Below, piece after piece: positions 31,507 to 34,686 of a DNA stretch of 34,686 nt. The notes below the pieces were generated by a model, which searched no databases, had not been told where the DNA came from, and was given only the letters and a program-made list of their open reading frames with translations. How positions within the stretch are numbered: the first letter of the stretch is position 1; every line of letters begins with the position of its first letter. Source of the stretch: Chromatiales bacterium (lineage in GTDB: Bacteria > Pseudomonadota > Gammaproteobacteria > SZUA-152); contig JALTPW010000176.1 of assembly GCA_026999335.1 (NCBI GenBank), positions 1-34,686 on the forward strand, written 5' to 3'. The translations under genes and the position numbers were made by a program.

Positions 31507-31717
31507 GACTGAGCACCTCGACCAATTTGTCGCAATACCATTGGGCCTTAGCCGCATCGATGGCCGGTGCGTCTTTTAGCCCGAGCCGCCAGATGTACTT
31601 AACAACTTGGCCGCGTAAGTACCCGACAAACTGCTCGCGTTCAAGACACGCCTCAAGCGCCTCAATGCACTCAACATTGCCTTGACAGTAGTGCACAGGA
31701 TTAATTTTATCATCCAT
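31490..31717 (-). CDS. DUF3310 protein (T7 gp1.7 family)
   Basis: This 75-residue protein matches the DUF3310 pattern: DKINPVHYCQGNVECIEALE, RGQVVKYIWRLGLKD and AIDAAKAQWYCDKL. In T7, gp1.7 is a nucleotide kinase carrying this domain. The ATG at 31717 fits the conserved N-terminus. No Shine-Dalgarno is present: a terminator hairpin and its T-tract directly abut the start, so translation may need hairpin opening. It is the first gene after that terminator in the replication run. Confidence 0.85.
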   Translation of the reverse strand: MDDKINPVHYCQGNVECIEALEACLEREQFVGYLRGQVVKYIWRLGLKDAPAIDAAKAQWYCDKLVEVLSRDDCT

Positions 31718-31753
31718 AAAAATAGCACCCGCTACTTATTAGGTAGCGGGCGC
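31718..31753 (-). terminator. Rho-independent terminator on the - strand, before DUF3310
   Basis: On the - strand GCGCCCGCTAC (31753-31743) pairs with GTAGCGGGTGC (31735-31725, one G-U), separated by a 7-nt loop, then TATTTTT (31724-31718). This is a classical intrinsic terminator. It follows the SAP gene (stop at 31762) and lies immediately before the start of DUF3310 at 31717, so it also acts as an attenuator for the downstream replication genes. Confidence 0.85.
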
Positions 31754-31761
31754 GACGTAGT

Positions 31762-32211
31762 TTAGTCCTCATTCTCCTCATCGTCCAAGATCAACAGCTT
31801 GATCAGCTGCGGCTTCTTCCAGCCATTCGGAACGGGCAAACCGCGCTCCTTGCAGATTTCGCGGAGCTCGCCGACCTTCATGGACTTATACTCGGACTCG
31901 TCGACTTCTTCATCGTCGACTTCGGAGATGTCATAGGGCACCTTGTCATCGCCAGTCGCGATGGTATTAGGAGCGCCGTCGGCTTCCTCAACAATGTCCT
32001 CGACCGCGTCGTCAGCAGGTTCCTCAACCTCGGCCAGCCGGCCACGACGGGCTGCGCGCGGAGCAACCTCCGGGGTGCCATCGCCGTCCTTGACGGCAGC
32101 AAGCAACGATGCCACGGCCTCCTTGACCAGGCCGATGACGCGCTTCCGCTCGGAAGCGACCGCTTTGTCCAACTCAGCTTCGATGATGGATTGGATCTTG
32201 TCAACACTCAT
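31762..32211 (-). CDS. SAP-domain, acidic DNA-binding protein
   Basis: This 149-residue protein has a helical N-terminal part (about residues 1-45, IIEAELDKAVASERKRVIGL), a basic RAARRGR stretch, a long Asp/Glu-rich linker and a C-terminal SAP domain (KVGELREICKERGLPVPNGW then KKPQLIKLLIL). SAP folds bind DNA. The N-terminal helix plus basic linker recalls H-NS-like oligomerising architecture, but not homology. It has its own promoter (32282-32310), a leader hairpin and a terminator, so it is expressed as an isolated single-gene unit. AGGAGA precedes the ATG. A DNA-organising or regulatory role is inferred. Confidence 0.72.
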   Translation of the reverse strand: MSVDKIQSIIEAELDKAVASERKRVIGLVKEAVASLLAAVKDGDGTPEVAPRAARRGRLAEVEEPADDAVEDIVEEADGAPNTIATGDDKVPYDISEVDDEEVDESEYKSMKVGELREICKERGLPVPNGWKKPQLIKLLILDDEENED

Positions 32212-32232
32212 GTAAATTCTCCTATTTAACTT

Positions 32233-32260
32233 GCACAGGTCTTGCTCACCGCCCCTGTGC
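32233..32260 (-). promoter_or_regulatory. Leader hairpin of the SAP-domain mRNA
   Basis: GCACAGG (32233-32239) and CCTGTGC (32254-32260) pair around a 14-nt loop within the leader between the predicted start (~32275) and the ATG at 32211. It is well upstream of the Shine-Dalgarno, so a stabilising role on the mRNA is more likely than blocking translation. Confidence 0.45.
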
Positions 32261-32281
32261 TTAGCGGTAAACCCGGTATCA

Positions 32282-32310
32282 ATAATAGTACATAGAATCG
32301 TGTTTGTAAA
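32282..32310 (-). promoter_or_regulatory. Leftward sigma70 promoter of the SAP-domain gene
   Basis: On the - strand -35 TTTACA (32310-32305), a 17-bp spacer and -10 TATTAT (32287-32282). The predicted leader is about 64 nt. The architecture is identical to the promoter at 24068-24096, including the dyad over the -35. The promoter sits at the 3' end of the primase-helicase gene. Confidence 0.8.
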
Positions 32311-32323
32311 CTATTATTTACAA
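32304..32323. promoter_or_regulatory. Dyad operator TTGTAAA-N6-TTTACAA (copy 2)
   Basis: TTGTAAA (32304-32310), CTATTA, TTTACAA (32317-32323) is a perfect 7-bp dyad identical in half-sites and spacing to that at 24090-24109. It overlaps the -35 of the SAP promoter and the stop of the primase gene (32314). It fits the TyrR box pattern. Spacer bases differ between copies, so the half-sites look conserved by selection. Confidence 0.8.
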
Positions 32324-34347
32324 CTTTTTTCCAAGTGGTTGGCAATTTGCCGCGCTGAGGCCCGCAGCCACTTCTCTGGGTGGCGTATAATATAGTATCT
32401 TCCCTGAGCACCGTTGGCCAAGCGGACCGGCCGACCACCTAGGGCCTGACGCACCCCGGCCCGGCTCAATTCACGGCCGAGCCCATTGGCCGTGGTGCCC
32501 GTCCGCCCTTCTGGGTCATAGAGCTGCAACAGCTCCTTGCTGGTGAACAGATCCTGCTCGAGCGTCACGTCCCCGACCCTGAGCACTTGATCCGGCGCGG
32601 CAAGTAACTGACGCACCCAACTGCCAAGGTCGCTGCGGCCGGTGTCGATCATCCGCTCCTTGGCCAGCGTGCGGTACGCCGGGGCTGCCGGGTTAAACGT
32701 CGACAAGTCAAGATCGAGCAAATACTGAAAAACGGCGCTCGCTCCGCCGCCCCCTAGCCAATTGGCATAATCGGTATAGAACTGCTCCTCCAACGGGCCG
32801 ACCAAGATTTCGTGGACAAAAAACCGTCGGTCATCATCCTCAAGAAAGAATGAGTCTGGATGCTGGCTGGTGAAGAAGTAATTAATGCAATCCGGCACCA
32901 CGTAGCTGGGGGTGTATTTCGCGTTGATGCGTAACTCTTTTTGCGTGATCATCTTTTTTAGAAAATCCGCGTCATGGCGTTTGTTTGAACCAGTCACGTC
33001 GTCACCCATAACGAACTGCTTTGATTCAGCCCACTCGTTAAAGTTGTTGTGCAGGTCAAGCTGATTGATTTCGGTGAAATTTTGCCCGTAGATTTTACCA
33101 AGCGTGTAACCAATAAGCGACTTCCCGGTGCCATGGCGGATGCCATGAAATACAACTGAGCTGAACATCTTGGTGCCTGGGTGTTGAAGTGGGTACGCGC
33201 ACCACTGGAGGAACCACGTCAACGCGGCGGGCTCAGCATCAGTAAAGAGGTGATCGAGCAACTCAAGGAATGGACTAACATCGCCTGACTTGGGTGCGCA
33301 CCCCCAACCTGGCCAGACGTTGAACTCACCATCAACGAAACGCTCAGCCCCTGGAGCATACGTGAGGCGCGCGGCCTCCAGGCGGAGCGGCCAACGTAAC
33401 CAGGCGGCGGCGGCCGAAACTGGCTTGTAACTAATGGAGCCGTCTTTCTTTAGGCTACGCTCTTGGTACTGCGCGGCGGCCTCCAAATGATCCTTGAACG
33501 CGGCAGGTGATACCTTGTTGCTCAAGTCAGTTTGGTCAATAATCAACCCAGGTTTACGGATGTAGACATATTTCTCGTTTAAGGCCCAAAGCGGACGTGA
33601 CAACCCAAGCGGCTCGGCGTCACTGAGCAGCTCACGGAACATATCAGCGGCGCGCGAACCCGCATGCACAAGGAAATCGTCGAGCCCAACTTTGTCCACC
33701 TCAGGTAATTGCGGCAGAGCAACCAGGTGGCAAAAGGCGCCGCGTCGCTGCAACTGCTCGGCTAATTCACGGAGCGCGTGGCAGACCATTGGGTTAGTGC
33801 GGAAATCGCTGTCAAAACATAGGTAGACATTGCGGCGCAACCAGTTGATTGGCTCCAAGGACGGCAGCCACTCGAGGCCGAGGCGGTGGGAGCGCCAGTT
33901 GTACACGCCGCCGAGGCCGAGGGTGGGGAACCCCTCCTTACACGCCTTAGCGGCCTTGAGCTCGCCCTCTGTGATAATGAGAGGCTCGTCGGGAGTGTCG
34001 CACAGCCCAGCCCAATCGGTGTAGTTCTGTGGGTAGTAGGCTGTTGGGACAGTGTTGGGGAGTTGGACGTACCGCACGGGCTTTTTGTCCGTGAGGGCGA
34101 CAAAATCAGTTGGGGTCTGCAAGTACCGCAGACGGAAAAATGGCTCAGCACCTGGCCAGTCCGGCAACGGCCGACCGCGGTGGTCGTAATACGCGAGCCG
34201 GAGTGACGGAACCGCTTTGAACCCTGGATGGAGTGCCGCGGTCTTTTTTGCGCTGAGCCAGTCTATTTTAAGCGCCTCTGCGTCTGTTTCTGACAGACCG
34301 GAGCTGGCCAACTTGGCTAACGCCAAGGCCCTAGTATTTTTTCGCAC
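32314..34347 (-). CDS. Primase-helicase: DUF3854 plus SF3/D5-like helicase
   Basis: This 677-residue replication protein has an N-terminal DUF3854 Toprim-like region (PLIITEGELKAAKACKEGFP, GGVYNWRSH, and VYLCFDSDFRTNP, about residues 110-220) and a C-terminal SF3-type helicase: Walker A FHGIRHGTGKSLIGY (Lys409), Walker B-like QFVMGDDVTGSNK, and TSQHPDSFFLEDDDRRFFVH. Such fusion proteins unwind and prime at phage origins. It is the first leftward gene and starts with GTG at 34347; GAGG lies about 8 nt upstream. The adjacent iterons are plausible binding sites for it. Confidence 0.88.
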   Translation of the reverse strand: MRKNTRALALAKLASSGLSETDAEALKIDWLSAKKTAALHPGFKAVPSLRLAYYDHRGRPLPDWPGAEPFFRLRYLQTPTDFVALTDKKPVRYVQLPNTVPTAYYPQNYTDWAGLCDTPDEPLIITEGELKAAKACKEGFPTLGLGGVYNWRSHRLGLEWLPSLEPINWLRRNVYLCFDSDFRTNPMVCHALRELAEQLQRRGAFCHLVALPQLPEVDKVGLDDFLVHAGSRAADMFRELLSDAEPLGLSRPLWALNEKYVYIRKPGLIIDQTDLSNKVSPAAFKDHLEAAAQYQERSLKKDGSISYKPVSAAAAWLRWPLRLEAARLTYAPGAERFVDGEFNVWPGWGCAPKSGDVSPFLELLDHLFTDAEPAALTWFLQWCAYPLQHPGTKMFSSVVFHGIRHGTGKSLIGYTLGKIYGQNFTEINQLDLHNNFNEWAESKQFVMGDDVTGSNKRHDADFLKKMITQKELRINAKYTPSYVVPDCINYFFTSQHPDSFFLEDDDRRFFVHEILVGPLEEQFYTDYANWLGGGGASAVFQYLLDLDLSTFNPAAPAYRTLAKERMIDTGRSDLGSWVRQLLAAPDQVLRVGDVTLEQDLFTSKELLQLYDPEGRTGTTANGLGRELSRAGVRQALGGRPVRLANGAQGRYYIIRHPEKWLRASARQIANHLEKSCK

Positions 34348-34419
34348 TACTTATGTCCTCACATATTGTTATAACCTGCCACTCAGCAACAGGTTTCTTG
34401 GTCCTCGGCCCATAAAAGA

Positions 34420-34512
34420 AGCAGCCCGACGGCATAGCGTGCTGAGGGAAGGGCGCCAAGTGGAGGGCGGTGAGGGCGCGAGGGGGACCACTTGGCGCGC
34501 CGCCGGGCTGCT
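34420..34512 (-). promoter_or_regulatory. Large nested stem-loop in the primase leader
   Basis: Two stems nest. The outer pairs AGCAGCCCG (34420-34428) with CGGGCTGCT (34504-34512), continuing with CGGC/GCCG through a G-U pair on the - strand. The inner pairs GCGCCAAGTGG (34453-34463) with CCACTTGGCGC (34488-34498), with a 24-nt loop. On the - strand the outer stem is followed by TCTTTTATG, giving a terminator-like end 70 nt before the primase start. It could be an attenuator, antitermination RNA or a DNA origin hairpin. Confidence 0.7.
34446..34486 (+). other. G-rich tract with five G-runs (possible G-quadruplex)
   Basis: On the + strand GGG or longer runs occur at 34446-34448, 34451-34453, 34465-34467, 34474-34476 and 34482-34486, separated by 2, 11, 6 and 5 nt. 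Four such runs can form an intramolecular G-quadruplex in principle. It occupies the inner stem and loop of the nested hairpin, so the two structures would be mutually exclusive. Confidence 0.45.
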
Positions 34513-34615
34513 ACAGAATACTCTACTACAGAAATGTGTAGCAGTAAATACCTATTTTTTTGTTTATGAATCAATAAGTTGCGTCAATTCTGCTACAGAT
34601 TGCTACACTGCTACA
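34508..34615. repeat. Right iteron cluster (CTGCTACA/TGTAGCAG)
   Basis: Copies are at 34508-34515, 34537-34544 (opposite strand), 34590-34597 and 34608-34615, with variants CTACTACA at 34523-34530 and TTGCTACA at 34600-34607. The 34508 and 34537 copies form an 8-bp inverted repeat. TCTGCTACAGATTG (34589-34602) is identical to 23-36 at the left end. High local density and both orientations are typical of replication initiator or control sites. Confidence 0.75.
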
Positions 34616-34635
34616 CATTTTCCTATTCCCCCTTA

Positions 34636-34686
34636 TTTCTATTACTACTACTACTCTACTACTTTTTATAAAAATATATATAAAAT
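34636..34686. other. AT-rich end with ACT repeats
   Basis: Positions 34641-34663 consist of tandem ACT/CTA triplets, followed by a nearly pure A/T stretch including the palindrome TTTTTATAAAAA (34663-34674) and a TATATATA-like run. Such regions melt easily next to iterons, as in unwinding elements of origins. That no other end structure such as a terminal repeat is visible argues for an arbitrary cut in a permuted genome. Confidence 0.5.

Larger units (their letters stand above)
34348..34686. other. Non-coding right end: candidate origin/control region
   Basis: There is no supported gene in this 339-bp stretch. From left to right it has the primase leader (34348-34419), a nested stem-loop with a G-rich loop (34420-34512), iterons (34508-34615), and an AT-rich end with TTTTTATAAAAA (34663-34674). 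Placed against the left end (1-282), these form one region between the divergent arms. Direct observation covers the repeats and pairings; origin function is inference. Confidence 0.6.

Noticed and set aside
34383..34574. 63-residue frame on the - strand in the right end
   Set aside because: Crosses the nested stem-loop and iterons, has no Shine-Dalgarno, and its sequence looks random.
34513..34686. Strong leftward promoter for the primase gene
   Set aside because: Only weak combinations such as TTTACT-N17-TAGAGT were found; none meets the standard of the other two promoters.
1..34686. CRISPR array, tRNA genes, integrase or insertion sequences
   Set aside because: No repeat-spacer series, cloverleaf-like segment, recombinase motif or IS ends were seen by reading.

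Overview
The window looks like a complete or near-complete genome of a lytic podovirus of a Gram-negative host. The virion genes are of the P22 type: P22-like portal and coat, gp4-, gp10- and gp7-like proteins, and a head-binding tailspike. Replication uses a family A DNA polymerase and a DUF3854/SF3-type primase-helicase. I see no RNA polymerase, integrase or CI/Cro-like repressor. The clear promoters are sigma70-type, so host RNA polymerase is probably used throughout. A type II lipoprotein signal, strong Shine-Dalgarno sites and TyrR-box-like operators fit a (gamma)proteobacterial host; that is inference. No tRNA genes were recognised.

Layout. Positions 283-19633 (+ strand) hold one long late operon. 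Its order is small and large terminase, portal, a PcfJ-like candidate ejected protein, scaffold, coat, head-tail completion proteins, three ejection-type proteins, an S74-processed tailspike, and a lysis cassette (TM/coiled-coil protein, 3-TM holin, M15 endopeptidase). Positions 34347-19926 (- strand) hold the early and replication genes. They are a primase-helicase, a self-contained SAP-domain gene, DUF3310, a mini J-protein, a coiled-coil protein, an SSB-like protein, DNA polymerase, a Cas4/RecB-like nuclease, a DnaQ-like exonuclease, a zinc-ribbon protein, a VRR-NUC nuclease, a SNF2 helicase, a WYR-module protein and a lipoprotein. After these comes a separately promoted nucleotide/DNA-modification operon: WYR-module protein, methyltransferase, MazG, kinase-UDG fusion, thymidylate-synthase-family protein and dCMP deaminase. 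The two arms converge at 19634-19925, a non-coding stretch with hairpins.

Control. Both window ends carry the same TGCTACA-type iterons. If the genome is circularly permuted, as expected for P22-like headful packaging, the ends join into one region of about 620 bp between the divergent arms. It has iterons, an AT-rich segment, a G-rich tract and a large nested stem-loop, and is the best candidate origin and control hub. Two leftward promoters (upstream of 32211 and of 24031) share one architecture: a perfect TTGTAAA-N6-TTTACAA dyad whose proximal half is the -35 box, 17 bp from a near-consensus -10.

Most interesting points: the two dyad promoters, the thymidylate-kinase/UDG-superfamily fusion beside a TS-family enzyme with Asp at the pyrimidine-selecting position (possible modified-base DNA), the junction hub, and the PcfJ-like protein in the head operon.
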